Below, piece by piece: positions 34,904 through 44,948 of a DNA stretch of 64,000 bases. This stretch comes from Sinorhizobium fredii NGR234 (lineage in GTDB: Bacteria > Pseudomonadota > Alphaproteobacteria > Rhizobiales > Rhizobiaceae), in the NCBI RefSeq assembly GCF_000018545.1, contig NC_012586.1:1550001-1614000 (forward strand), written 5' to 3'. Under the pieces are notes generated by a model. That model searched no databases, was not told the DNA's origin, and saw nothing but the letters and a program-made list of their open reading frames with translations. The position numbers were made by a program, and so were the translations under genes. Position 1 is the stretch's first letter, and each line of letters starts with the position of its first letter.

Positions 34904-36301
34904 TCAGATCTGCCAGTCGGCGTCCAGTTGATAGGCCCTGATATAGTCGATCTTCATCTGTGACCCGTCGGCGAGCCCGTCGCTCGGAGCCCCGGCGATG
35001 CCGCCGACCGCCAAGTTGACAAGCATATACATCGGATCGTGCATGTCCGACGGCGTGTCGGCGCGCGCAATCGCCGCATCGTCGAAGTACCAGACGATCT
35101 CATCCTCGGTCCAAAGCACGCCGTATTTGTGAAAGCCGCTGGCGTCGGCAACCTTCACTGCACTCGCAATGCTGGTCTGCGAGCCGGTCTCGTTGGAGTG
35201 GACCGTGGCGATCACGGTATTCGGATCCTGGCCGCGCATTTCGACGACATCGAGTTCCGGCGGCCAGGATCCATCGGCGGGCAGCAGCCAGAAGGCCGGC
35301 CAGACGCCCTGGTCGTCCGGCATGTCGGCGCGGATCTCGAAATAGCCATAGGTCTGGGCGAAGGACGAATGTGTCGTCAAAAGTCCGGACGTGTAGTCAT
35401 AGCCGTTGATTTCGGCCTGAATTGCCTCCGAAGCCGGTTTGGCGGTGATCGTCAGAACGCCGTCATTGACCGAGAAGGGATTGGCAGAAGCCGTCGGCTG
35501 GTAGGTCGGATTGATGTACCATTGCAACTCACCGTTTCCGGAAAGCGAGCTTCCTTTCTCAGGTGCCCACCAGAATTTTGGATCCCAAACGCCACTCGTG
35601 CCGCTTCGAAGCTGAAGCGTGGTGAACTCGTCCGAAAATGTCTGCGTCAGCACAAAGCGATCGAGGCTGAGCCTGAATTGATGTGCCTGCAACTGGTCGG
35701 CCGTTGTATTGGCGAACACCAGGCTCTCGCCATCTGCCAAAGCAAGCCGCAGATTGGCCCCTTCCTGGCTCGCATTGGCGAGGACCTGCTGGAAGGACGT
35801 AAACCCGTAGCCGTCCAGGCGAACTGTGTCGTCGAAGTTAAAGTCGGTGATAAGGTCGCTTCCGTTGCCGCGCGCGAACACGAAGGTGTCGGCCCCGCCC
35901 GCGCCGATCAGGACGTCGTCACCGCCGCCGCCATCGAGCGTCTGGCTTCCCGAGCCGCCCTTGATAATATTGTCAGTGTCATTGCCGAAGGCGAAGCGGC
36001 CGCTTCCCGTGACCGTCAGGTTCTCGAAATTCGCCGGCAGCGTATAGCTCATCCAGGTGCTTATCGTATCGACGCCTTCGCCGGGGGCTTCGTAGGCCCG
36101 GTTGATCCCCGAATAGAGATAGTAGATGTCATCGCCCTTGCCGCCGATCATGGTGACGTTGACGGAACTGTCGCCCCACATGGAATCATTGCCGGCAGTG
36201 CCATAGAGTGTTGGCCCAGATCCGGTGGCGGAAAACCAGGCCGTCGAGGTTCCGCTATAATAAAGCGGCTTGCCCACGGCATTCAGCACAGTTCTGCTCA
36301 T
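34904..36301 (-). CDS. exsH: Secreted endo-beta-glycanase ExsH-like: RTX repeats plus GH16 domain
   Basis: 465 residues from ATG 36301, the length I recall for S. meliloti ExsH. Residues about 45-165 carry glycine/aspartate-rich calcium-binding repeats (GGKGDDIYYLY, GGGGDDVLIGAGGADTF). Residues about 225-465 are a GH16 fold with the catalytic motif ELDVVE (Glu349, Asp351, Glu354). No Sec signal is present; RTX proteins of this kind leave the cell by the PrsDE type I system. ExsH cuts nascent succinoglycan to lower molecular weight. The divergent neighbours are an HWE kinase and a response regulator, as for exsG/exsF in S. meliloti. Confidence 0.87.
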   Translation of the reverse strand: MSRTVLNAVGKPLYYSGTSTAWFSATGSGPTLYGTAGNDSMWGDSSVNVTMIGGKGDDIYYLYSGINRAYEAPGEGVDTISTWMSYTLPANFENLTVTGSGRFAFGNDTDNIIKGGSGSQTLDGGGGDDVLIGAGGADTFVFARGNGSDLITDFNFDDTVRLDGYGFTSFQQVLANASQEGANLRLALADGESLVFANTTADQLQAHQFRLSLDRFVLTQTFSDEFTTLQLRSGTSGVWDPKFWWAPEKGSSLSGNGELQWYINPTYQPTASANPFSVNDGVLTITAKPASEAIQAEINGYDYTSGLLTTHSSFAQTYGYFEIRADMPDDQGVWPAFWLLPADGSWPPELDVVEMRGQDPNTVIATVHSNETGSQTSIASAVKVADASGFHKYGVLWTEDEIVWYFDDAAIARADTPSDMHDPMYMLVNLAVGGIAGAPSDGLADGSQMKIDYIRAYQLDADWQI

Positions 36302-36471
36302 CACATGTCTCCAAGTTTGATTGACCTCCTTCGCAAGCCCGAGGCTACGCCCTCCGGCCGCGAACCTACCACCCGAGGCGCGGTTCCACACCCCTAGCTC
36401 TTTTGGGGCGTTTTGGAACAAAGCTCCGCTCACCGGCGTTGTCTCGTGCTATGCGGCGTGCGGAGGGAGCT

Positions 36472-39195
36472 ATGTGCAGTGCGGAGACTCTGCCCAAATT
36501 CGTTTTGGGCGATCTTGGTGTCTTGGGGTCACCGGATTTTCGAGCGGCACTTGATGCACTGGCCGTTGCCGTCTACACCACCGATGCGGAGGGCTACGTC
36601 ACCTATTGCAACCCGGCCGCGGCCGATCTGGCAGGGCGTCAGCCGGAACTCGGCCAGGACCGTTGGTGCGTCAGCTGGAAGCTTCGCCGGCCCGATGGCT
36701 CGCCGTTGCCGCATGACGAATGCCCGATGGCAATGGCGCTGAAAGCGCGCCAGCCTATCAGGGGACAGGAGCTGGTGGCGGTTCGTCCGGACGGCTCGAC
36801 CGCGTTGCTCCTGCCGCATCCGACACCGATCTTCGATGAGGCCGGCGAACTGACCGGCGCGGTCAATCTCCTTGTCGACATCACCGATCGCCAAAGCGCA
36901 GAAAAGGATTCCCGCTATCTGGCGGCAATTGTCGAGTCCTCCGACGACGCCATCGTTACCAAGGATTTGAACGGCGTCATAACAAGCTGGAACAAGGGCG
37001 CCGAACGGCTTTTCGGATATGCGGCCGACGAGGTCGTGGGCAAGTCGATCACCATTCTCATGCCGCCCGGCTATGAGAACGAGGAGCCCAATATCCTCCG
37101 ACGCATCCGCAGCGGAGAGCGCATCGACCACTACCAGACGACGCGCCGCCGCAAGGATGGTGCCCTGGTTGAAATCTCGCTGACCGTTTCGCCGGTTCGC
37201 GATGCCGCAGGACGTATTGTCGGCGCGTCGAAGATCGCCCGCGACATCACCGAACAGAAGCGGTCCGGCGAGGCGCTGGCGGTGCGCTTGCGCGAACAGG
37301 CTGCACTCTATCGCCTGACCGAGAGATTGCACCGGGCCCAGAGTGTCTCCGAGGTCTACCAAGCGGCGCTGGATGCCATCCAGGGGGCGCTCGGCTGTCA
37401 CCGCGCCTCCATTCTGCTTTTCGAAAGCGCCGCAACGATGCACTTCGTTGCCTGGCGCGGTCTTTCGTCACAATATCGGGACGCAGTTGACGGGCATTCC
37501 CCCTGGACGGCCGAAGAGGAGGACCCGGAGCCTATCTTCCTCCAGGATGTAGCACACGCCGAGGCCCTGGCCGGCCTCAGGGCGATAATCGAAGCGGAAG
37601 GCATTGCGGCGCTCGGCTTCATTCCGCTCGTCGCCGACGGCAGACTTATCGGCAAGTTCATGACCTATTACGACCTGCCGCATGTCTTCACCGACAATGA
37701 GATCGGCGTGGCACTGACGATCGCCCGGCAACTCGGCTTCAGCATTCAGCGCATGCGCACCGAAGAGGCACGGCGCCTTGCGGAGCAGCAGTTGCGGCAG
37801 AACGAGGCGACAGAGAGGGCACGCGCCGCCGAGTTGATGGCCATCATGGAGGCCGTGCCGGCCTCGATCTGGATCTCGCGCACCCCGGATTGCCGCGTCA
37901 TCAGCGGCAACCGAGCCGCCTATGAACTCCTTCGGCAGGCACCGGATACGAACCTGTCGCTGTCGGCCCCGGCCGACGAGCGTCCTGACAATTTCCACGT
38001 CTTCTCGATGGGAAAGATGCTATCGCCCGACGAACTCCCGGTGCAACGCGCGGCGCGCGGCGAAGCGGTGCCTGACTTCGAGGAAGAGGTCCGCTTCGAC
38101 GATGGAACATCGCGTTACCTCTTGGGAAAGGCGACCCCGTTGCGGGACGCCACCGGCGATGTGATCGGCGCTGTGGCGGCATCGGTGGACATAACCGAGC
38201 GCAAGCAGGCCGAAGAAGCGCTGCAGGATAGCGAACGACGGCTGCAGATCGCGCTTGGCGCCGGACGGATGGGCGCCTGGGAATGGAACATCGGCACCGG
38301 CGAGGTGATCTGGTCGCCGGGTCTCGAGGCGCTCCATCATATCGAGCCGGGAACATTCGGAGGCACATTCGCCGATTTCAAGCGGGACATTCATCCCGAC
38401 GATCTCCCCCTTGTCGAGCTCGAAATCGCCAAGGCGATGCAGACCCGGGAGGATTACCACATCGTCTACCGGATCAGGCTTCCCAACGGGCAGATCCGCT
38501 GGATGGAAGCGTTCGGGCAGTTTTCGCCGCAGGATTCCGCGAAGCCGGGCAAGCTCGCCGGCGTTTGCATGGACATTACCGAGCGCAAGGAAGCCGAGTC
38601 GCAGCGCAACCTTCTCGTCGCCGAGCTCAGCCACCGCGTCAAGAACACGCTTGCAATCGTAAGCTCGATCGCGCGCCAGTCCTTTTCGGTCAACCCGGAT
38701 GTCCACGAGGCGCATCGCTCGTTCGACGCCCGCATCAGGGCGCTCGCCCAAACCCATACGCGTCTCGCCGAAGCAAGCTGGTCAGGCGTCGCGCTGGAAA
38801 CCGTGCTGTTCGACGAGCTGACACCCTATCATGACGACGCCAAGAACAACGTGACGCTCTCCGGTCCGCCGACAATGCTGCCGCCGAAGTACGCCCTGAC
38901 CCTCGGCATGGCGGCGCACGAACTCGCCACCAACGCGGCCAAACATGGTGCGCTTTCGGTGAAGAACGGCAGCGTCGACATCGAATGGTCTGCCCGGGAA
39001 GCCGATCGGCTGCAGATCCGCTGGCGCGAATCGGGCGGTCCGCCGGTCCTCACCCCGAAACGCAACGGATTCGGCCGCTTGCTGCTTGAACGCGTCCTCG
39101 CCTCCGACCTTGGCGGCGAAGTCCAACTGGAATTCGCGCCGCAAGGGCTGGTCTGCACGATCGATGTCCCCTACCCTCGCGAACCCTCCCCATGA
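36472..39195 (+). CDS. exsG: HWE-family hybrid-sensor histidine kinase with PAS/GAF domains (ExsG-like)
   Basis: 907 residues, cytoplasmic (no clear membrane helix). Order: PAS (about 20-140), PAS (about 145-270, with the ...IARDITEQKR end), GAF-like (about 285-430), two more PAS domains with ITERK ends, then the kinase. The HWE dimerisation motif AELSHRVKNTLAIV contains the phospho-acceptor His721, and GMAAHELATNAAKHGAL is the N-box. Start at ATG 36472 after GGAGGGAGCT. The next gene, a response regulator, overlaps its stop by 4 bases. The signal could be light, oxygen or a small molecule; no flavin-binding Cys of a LOV domain is evident. Confidence 0.85.
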   Translation: MCSAETLPKFVLGDLGVLGSPDFRAALDALAVAVYTTDAEGYVTYCNPAAADLAGRQPELGQDRWCVSWKLRRPDGSPLPHDECPMAMALKARQPIRGQELVAVRPDGSTALLLPHPTPIFDEAGELTGAVNLLVDITDRQSAEKDSRYLAAIVESSDDAIVTKDLNGVITSWNKGAERLFGYAADEVVGKSITILMPPGYENEEPNILRRIRSGERIDHYQTTRRRKDGALVEISLTVSPVRDAAGRIVGASKIARDITEQKRSGEALAVRLREQAALYRLTERLHRAQSVSEVYQAALDAIQGALGCHRASILLFESAATMHFVAWRGLSSQYRDAVDGHSPWTAEEEDPEPIFLQDVAHAEALAGLRAIIEAEGIAALGFIPLVADGRLIGKFMTYYDLPHVFTDNEIGVALTIARQLGFSIQRMRTEEARRLAEQQLRQNEATERARAAELMAIMEAVPASIWISRTPDCRVISGNRAAYELLRQAPDTNLSLSAPADERPDNFHVFSMGKMLSPDELPVQRAARGEAVPDFEEEVRFDDGTSRYLLGKATPLRDATGDVIGAVAASVDITERKQAEEALQDSERRLQIALGAGRMGAWEWNIGTGEVIWSPGLEALHHIEPGTFGGTFADFKRDIHPDDLPLVELEIAKAMQTREDYHIVYRIRLPNGQIRWMEAFGQFSPQDSAKPGKLAGVCMDITERKEAESQRNLLVAELSHRVKNTLAIVSSIARQSFSVNPDVHEAHRSFDARIRALAQTHTRLAEASWSGVALETVLFDELTPYHDDAKNNVTLSGPPTMLPPKYALTLGMAAHELATNAAKHGALSVKNGSVDIEWSAREADRLQIRWRESGGPPVLTPKRNGFGRLLLERVLASDLGGEVQLEFAPQGLVCTIDVPYPREPSP

Positions 39196-39557
39196 CCGCC
39201 GCGCAGCCATGCCGGGTCTTCGTCGTCGAAGACGAATTTCTGGTGGCACTGCAAATCGAGGACGATCTAATCGCGGCCGGATATCTGGTGATCGGACCGT
39301 TCACCAGCCTCAGCACATCGATCGCGGCATCGCGCGCCGAGACATTCGACGTGGCGACGCTGGACCTCAATCTGCGCGGCGAGTTCGTCTACCCGCTCGT
39401 CGACGAGCTGCTCGAACGCCATGTGCCCGTCCTGCTGCTCACCGGCTATGCCGGGTCCGATCTGCCGGAGCGCTTTCGCTCCCTGCCGCGCCTCACCAAG
39501 CCGTTCGACGGCAGCGAGCTCGTCAACAGAATCAGAAGCCTGGTTCCCGCGGCATGA
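39192..39557 (+). CDS. exsF: Single-domain response regulator (ExsF-like)
   Basis: 121 residues, a lone receiver domain: acidic pair in VVEDEF, phospho-acceptor Asp58 in TLDLNLRGE, Thr84 in LLLTGYAG and Lys103 in RLTKPF. It has no output domain, so it probably passes phosphate on or acts by protein contact, as other partners of HWE kinases do. It is translationally coupled to the kinase gene. Confidence 0.85.
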   Translation: MTAAQPCRVFVVEDEFLVALQIEDDLIAAGYLVIGPFTSLSTSIAASRAETFDVATLDLNLRGEFVYPLVDELLERHVPVLLLTGYAGSDLPERFRSLPRLTKPFDGSELVNRIRSLVPAA

Positions 39558-39585
39558 ACACCCCCGGTTACATGCTGACCTCAAA

Positions 39586-40323
<738 letters not shown>

Positions 40324-40324
40324 G

Positions 40325-41170
40325 CTACCTCTCCCCGATGCGGTCGAGCGCCTGGCGGTCCATGACGGCGAGGCGCCGCACCGGATGGCGCGCATCCGGC
40401 ATGGCCGCGACAAGGGCTCGCGTATAGGAATGCCGGGCCGCGTCCAGGCTGGTCAGTTCCTCGACGATCCGGCCGCGATACATGACGACGATCCGGTCGC
40501 AGAAGCTGGCGACCATCCGGATGTCGTGACTGATGAGGATGAGGCCGGAATTGTTCTCGCGCACCAGCTCATCGAGCAACAGCAGAACGTCCTTGCGCAC
40601 GCTGACATCGAGCGCCGAAGTCGGTTCGTCGGCGATGACGAGCTTCGGCCGCGCGATCAGCATCATCGCAATCATCACCCGTTGGCCCATGCCGCCGGAG
40701 ATCTGGTGCGGATATTGCCCCATCACCCGGTCCGGATCGCTGATCCGCACCCGCACCAGCATGTCGCGCGCCGCCTTCAGCGCGTCGTTGCCCTTGAGAC
40801 CGAGATGCAGCCGGGCGGATTCGGCGATCTGCTTGCCGATCGGTAGCACCGGGTTCAGCGAATAGCGAGGATCCTGCATGATCAGCGCCATGTCCCGACC
40901 CCGCAGCCGGTCCATTTGCCGTTGCGTCTTGTCGAGGATCTCCTCGCCGCAGAAAGCCATCCTGCTGGCGGTCACGCCGGCTTTGGTCGGCAGCAGCCGC
41001 ATGATCGCCCGGCCGGTCGTCGACTTGCCGGAGCCGGATTCGCCGACGATCCCGACGCGCTCGCGGCCGACGTCGAAGCTGACATCGGTGATGGCGGCAA
41101 TTGCGTTCCGGCCGAAGCGAACATTCAGGTCGCGAATGGAGAGGATCGGCGAAGCGTCACGATCTTGCAT
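40325..41170 (-). CDS. ABC transporter ATPase, DppD/OppD-like
   Basis: 281 residues. Walker A GESGSGKST, signature ISGGMGQRVMIAMML, Walker B LVIADEPTSALDV. It overlaps the end of the permease gene by 14 bases and is followed after one base by the second ATPase's start region. It works as a heterodimer with the DppF-like protein. Confidence 0.9.
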   Translation of the reverse strand: MQDRDASPILSIRDLNVRFGRNAIAAITDVSFDVGRERVGIVGESGSGKSTTGRAIMRLLPTKAGVTASRMAFCGEEILDKTQRQMDRLRGRDMALIMQDPRYSLNPVLPIGKQIAESARLHLGLKGNDALKAARDMLVRVRISDPDRVMGQYPHQISGGMGQRVMIAMMLIARPKLVIADEPTSALDVSVRKDVLLLLDELVRENNSGLILISHDIRMVASFCDRIVVMYRGRIVEELTSLDAARHSYTRALVAAMPDARHPVRRLAVMDRQALDRIGER

Positions 41171-42062
41171 GGCGTGGGTCCATGATGTCGCGGAGCGTAT
41201 CTCCGACGATGTTGAAGGCGAGGCTGGTGAGCAGGATGGCGATACCAGGCATCACCGCCACCCACCAGAAATCGAGCATGAACTTGCGGCCGCTCGAGAT
41301 CATCGCACCCCATTCCGGCGCCGGCGGCTGGGCGCCGAGGCCGAGAAAGCCGAGCGACGCCGCCGTCAGGATGATGCCGGCCATGTTGAGCGTGAGGCGC
41401 ACGATGACGGAGGGGACGCACATCGGAGCAATGTACAGGAAGAGGATCCGAACCGGGCTTGCGCCATAGAGCCGGGCGGCGGCGACATAGTCCGCATTGC
41501 GGACGACCAAGGCCTCGGCCCGGGCGAGGCGGGCGATCGGCGGCCAGGCGGTGAGCGAAATCGCAATGATCGCCGTCGAAAGGCTGGCGCCGAGCGCCGC
41601 CGCGAAGGCGAGCGCCAGGATCAGCGACGGGAAGGACAGCACGATATCGGTGGCGCGCATCAGGATCGCGTCGGTCCGCCCGCCGAAGAAGCCGGAGACG
41701 ATGCCGATGACGAGCCCGATCGGGCCGACAATAATCGAGACGAAGAAGATCGTCTGGATGGTGATGCGCGATCCGTAGAGGAGGCGGCTGAAGATGTCGC
41801 GCCCAAACTCGTCGGTGCCTGCGAGATGCGCGAGGCTCGGCGGCTGTAGGGCGTTCGACAGCGATTGGGCGGTTGGGTCGTATGGGGCGATGATCGGCGC
41901 AAAGGCGGCCACCACCAGGAGCAGGCCGATGATCGCGAAGCCGGCAAGGCCGAGCGGCTCCTCGGCGAGCTTGCGGAAAGCGCCACGGACGGCCGCGCCC
42001 ATGCGCGCCATCAGACCCGGCGACTGCAGCATTTCGGCATCGGTCTGGATCGCGTCACTCAT
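41157..42062 (-). CDS. ABC transporter permease, DppC-like
   Basis: 301 residues with an N-terminal cytoplasmic tail and six helices. The EAA-type loop VAAARLYGASPVRILFLYIAP and GTDEFGRDIFSRLLYGSR are standard for DppC/OppC. Its start overlaps the stop of the DppB-like gene. Confidence 0.9.
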   Translation of the reverse strand: MSDAIQTDAEMLQSPGLMARMGAAVRGAFRKLAEEPLGLAGFAIIGLLLVVAAFAPIIAPYDPTAQSLSNALQPPSLAHLAGTDEFGRDIFSRLLYGSRITIQTIFFVSIIVGPIGLVIGIVSGFFGGRTDAILMRATDIVLSFPSLILALAFAAALGASLSTAIIAISLTAWPPIARLARAEALVVRNADYVAAARLYGASPVRILFLYIAPMCVPSVIVRLTLNMAGIILTAASLGFLGLGAQPPAPEWGAMISSGRKFMLDFWWVAVMPGIAILLTSLAFNIVGDTLRDIMDPRHARS

Positions 42063-43087
42063 CGGGCCACCTCCCGGGTCCGCGGATCAAGGACCGCATA
42101 GGCGATGTCCGCAATGAAGTTGAGCAGCATGAAGACGAAGCCGACGATGATGGTTGCCGCGAGCACGGCGTTCATGTCGCCGATCATCAGGGCATTCGTC
42201 ATGTATTGGCCGATCCCCGGCCAGGAGAAGACGATCTCGGTCACCACCGCTCCCTCGAGCAGATTGCCGTAGGAAATTGCCAGCACCGTGATGAGCTGGA
42301 CGGCAATGTTCGGCAGCACGTGATGGGCAACCGTGCGGGCCGGCCCCGCGCCCTTGGCACGCGCCGCGATCACATAGTCCTGGCTTAGCTGCTCCAGCGT
42401 GAAACTGCGCGTCATGCGGGTGATATAGGCCATGGCCATATAGGCAAGGATGGCGGCCGGCAGGATGATGTGGGACAGCGCGTTCCAGAAAATCTCGGTC
42501 TCGCCGGCAAGAAGACTGTCGACGAGTAGCATGCCGGTGACCGGCTCGACCATGCCTTCGTAGAAGACGTCGATCCGGCCCGGGCCGCCCACCCAGTCAA
42601 GCGCCGCATAGAAGATCACCAGCCCGACGATGCCGAACCAGAAGACCGGGGTCGAGTGCCCGACCAGCGCCACGACGCGGGCGAATTTGTCGACAAAACT
42701 GTCCCGGAACAGCGCAGCGGCGAGCCCGAGCGGGACGCCGACGACGGCGGAGATGATGACCGCCAGCGTCGCCAGCTCGAAGGTTGCCGGAAAGGCCTGC
42801 AGCATGTCGCTGGCGACCGAATTGCCCGTGAGGATGGCCTGGCCGAAATCGCCCCGGAACAGGCCTTGCAGGTAGATGAAGAACTGCTGGTAGAGCGGCA
42901 GGTCGAGGCCGAGCCGCGTTCGCATCGCCTCGTAGGCGGCTGGATCCGCCAGTTCGCCGACGATCGCGCCGACCGGATCGGACGGCAGGACACGGCCGAT
43001 GACGAAGGTGACGCAGAGCAGGATGAACAGGCTGACGATCAGGTGCAGGATGCGCCGCGCCAGCTCACTTGCGGTAAGTTCCTTCAT
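42059..43087 (-). CDS. ABC transporter permease, DppB-like
   Basis: 342 residues from ATG 43087 (a GTG at 43114 is less likely). It has the typical first helix followed by a periplasmic domain, the EAA-type loop ARAKGAGPARTVAHHVLPN, and the FSWPGIGQ motif near the C-terminus. It forms the translocation path with the DppC-like permease. Confidence 0.88.
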   Translation of the reverse strand: MKELTASELARRILHLIVSLFILLCVTFVIGRVLPSDPVGAIVGELADPAAYEAMRTRLGLDLPLYQQFFIYLQGLFRGDFGQAILTGNSVASDMLQAFPATFELATLAVIISAVVGVPLGLAAALFRDSFVDKFARVVALVGHSTPVFWFGIVGLVIFYAALDWVGGPGRIDVFYEGMVEPVTGMLLVDSLLAGETEIFWNALSHIILPAAILAYMAMAYITRMTRSFTLEQLSQDYVIAARAKGAGPARTVAHHVLPNIAVQLITVLAISYGNLLEGAVVTEIVFSWPGIGQYMTNALMIGDMNAVLAATIIVGFVFMLLNFIADIAYAVLDPRTREVAR

Positions 43088-43170
43088 GGCCGTGTCCCGG
43101 ACGCTGTAGATCACGGGGATTCTGGGTCTGATCGACCCAAATCATAAAACGTGATCGATTCTAAAAGGTT

Positions 43171-43220
43171 AGAGCGGCATGCGGGCGGAAAGCCGCCCGC
43201 ACTTTTCCTTATCCCGCTCT
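43171..43220 (-). promoter_or_regulatory. Nested inverted repeat between binding-protein and permease genes
   Basis: The inner hairpin GCGGGCGG (43181-43188), loop AAAG, CCGCCCGC (43193-43200) sits inside an outer pair AGAGCGG (43171-43177) and CCGCTCT (43214-43220), whose last bases overlap the binding-protein stop codon region. The TCTAAAAGG-TTAGAGCGG context resembles a dispersed rhizobial intergenic repeat, which I infer from memory only. Likely a 3' stabiliser or attenuator for the binding-protein mRNA. Confidence 0.6.
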
Positions 43221-44808
43221 AGTCGGATGCCTTGGTGACGCCTTCGAGACGCGTCAACAGACTGGGGTGACCGACATAGTCCTTGACGCGCGAGTTGACG
43301 ACGATCGGCTCGAAGCGCTCGAAGAGCGGCAGCACCGCCGGTTTCTGCTCGACGAATTTCTCCTGCATCTCAACATAGAGCGCGCCGCGCTTCTTCGCGT
43401 CCGGCTCGAGCGAGGCCTTGGCGGTCAGCACCGTCAGCTCCGGTATGTCCCAAGCCGAGCGCCAGACGAAATTGCCCGCATTGTTGGCCTCTTTCGAATT
43501 GTCCGGATTGCTGGAGAACTGTTCCATGGCACCGAGCACGTTCGGCATATAGGCGCCGGTCTGCGGAATGAGCAGGTCGAAATTGCGCGCCCGGTGATCG
43601 GCGATGATGTCGGAGCCGTTGCCCTGCTGGATGTCGACCTTGATCCCGACCTGGCCGAGCGAGCCTTGGATCGCGGTCGCAAGGTCGATGCGCGGCGTCT
43701 GCGCGATGGTCTTCAGCGTCAGCGAAAACCCGTCCGGATAACCCGCCTCCGCCAGCAGCGCCTTGGCCTTCGCCGCATCGAAATGCCAGTCCGGATTGGG
43801 AATGGCATATTCGTAATCTTCCGGCACCGGCACGTTGCGGACCCGGCCGTAGGGCCCCATGATCGTCTGTTCGATCCCCTTGTAGTCTATGCTGTAGGCG
43901 ATCGCCTTGCGCACCTTCGGATTGGCGAGATATGGGTTGCCGGCATTCATCGACAGAACGTAGAAGCCGCCGGTCGGCACCCGCTGAACCTCGAAGCCTT
44001 GCTGGCCCTCGAAGGTCTTCAGATCCGCCGCGCTCAGCGCGCTGGCGATATCAATGTCGTTGCGCTCCAGCATGAGGCGCGCCACCTGGCTTTCCGGCAC
44101 GTGCCGAACAATGACGCGGCGCATGTGCGGCGCCCCGCCGACATACTTGTCGTTCGCCTCGATGATGACCATTTCATTGGGCGTCCAGCGCTTCAGCGTG
44201 AAGGGGCCCGAGCCTGCCGAATTGGTGCGCAGCCAGGCATTTCCGTAGTCGTTGTTTTCGACGTGCTTCTTGACCTCGACGCTGTCGACGATGCTTGCGA
44301 CGTTCATCGCCAGCCGGTAGAGCAGCAGTTCCGCCGTGGTTTCGCCGGAGAGTTCGATGCGCACTGTCTTCGGATCCACCGCTTTGACGAGCTTGTCGAC
44401 ATTGTCGGCTTTGTAGCCGATGCGCTTGAAATTGGCGGCGGATGCCTGATCCAACTTGGTTAGCCGCCCGAGCGAATAGACGACATCGTCGGCGGTCACC
44501 GGGTTGCCGGAGGCGAAGGTCGCATCACGCAGATGGAAGGTGATGCCCTTGTCGTCGATCTCCCAGCTCTCGGCGAGTTGCGGCGCAATCTTGCGGTCTT
44601 CCGTCTTCACCAGCCGATCGTAAAGATTCGACATGATCTCGATGGCCTTTGCCTCGGTGGCCTGCTGCGGATCGAGCGACAGGACCTGGGCGAGCGAGGT
44701 TCCGATGACCAACTGGTCCTCGGGAGTAGCAGCGTTGACGGTCGGGGCGGCAAAGTTCAGGACGATTGCCGCGGCCCCGGCGATGAGCCCCTTCGAAAAA
44801 TGCTTCAT
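43219..44808 (-). CDS. ABC transporter substrate-binding protein, family 5 (DppA-like)
   Basis: 529 residues with a signal peptide (MKHFSKGLIAGAAAIVLNFAAP...NAA). The family-5 layout is clear: QLVIGTSLAQVLSLDPQQATEA near the start and the ADDVVYSLGRL motif. GGAGGAGTTTCA precedes the ATG. Such receptors bind peptides, opines, or oligosaccharides. Here the divergent genes are a GntR regulator and a mannonate dehydratase-like enzyme, pointing to a uronate-containing sugar rather than a peptide; this is inference. Confidence 0.88.
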   Translation of the reverse strand: MKHFSKGLIAGAAAIVLNFAAPTVNAATPEDQLVIGTSLAQVLSLDPQQATEAKAIEIMSNLYDRLVKTEDRKIAPQLAESWEIDDKGITFHLRDATFASGNPVTADDVVYSLGRLTKLDQASAANFKRIGYKADNVDKLVKAVDPKTVRIELSGETTAELLLYRLAMNVASIVDSVEVKKHVENNDYGNAWLRTNSAGSGPFTLKRWTPNEMVIIEANDKYVGGAPHMRRVIVRHVPESQVARLMLERNDIDIASALSAADLKTFEGQQGFEVQRVPTGGFYVLSMNAGNPYLANPKVRKAIAYSIDYKGIEQTIMGPYGRVRNVPVPEDYEYAIPNPDWHFDAAKAKALLAEAGYPDGFSLTLKTIAQTPRIDLATAIQGSLGQVGIKVDIQQGNGSDIIADHRARNFDLLIPQTGAYMPNVLGAMEQFSSNPDNSKEANNAGNFVWRSAWDIPELTVLTAKASLEPDAKKRGALYVEMQEKFVEQKPAVLPLFERFEPIVVNSRVKDYVGHPSLLTRLEGVTKASD

Positions 44809-44838
44809 TGAAACTCCTCCCTGGTCTACTATACAAGA

Positions 44839-44868
44839 CGTATTATGTCGTCCGTATGTCGTATTATG
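44839..44868. promoter_or_regulatory. Direct repeats of a putative GntR half-site
   Basis: CGTATTATG occurs at 44839-44847 and again at 44860-44868, exactly 21 bases (two helical turns) apart, between the divergent binding-protein and GntR genes. The core TATTATG recurs at 45674 and, within a palindrome, at 46817. It is likely a regulator-binding region for both directions. Confidence 0.5.
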
Positions 44869-44948
44869 AATTAGCGGCATTCGACGACGTTGGCAAGAGC
44901 TTTCCGGCGACAGCGCCAAAGAGCAGGGCAGCGATGAAGAGGGGAACG

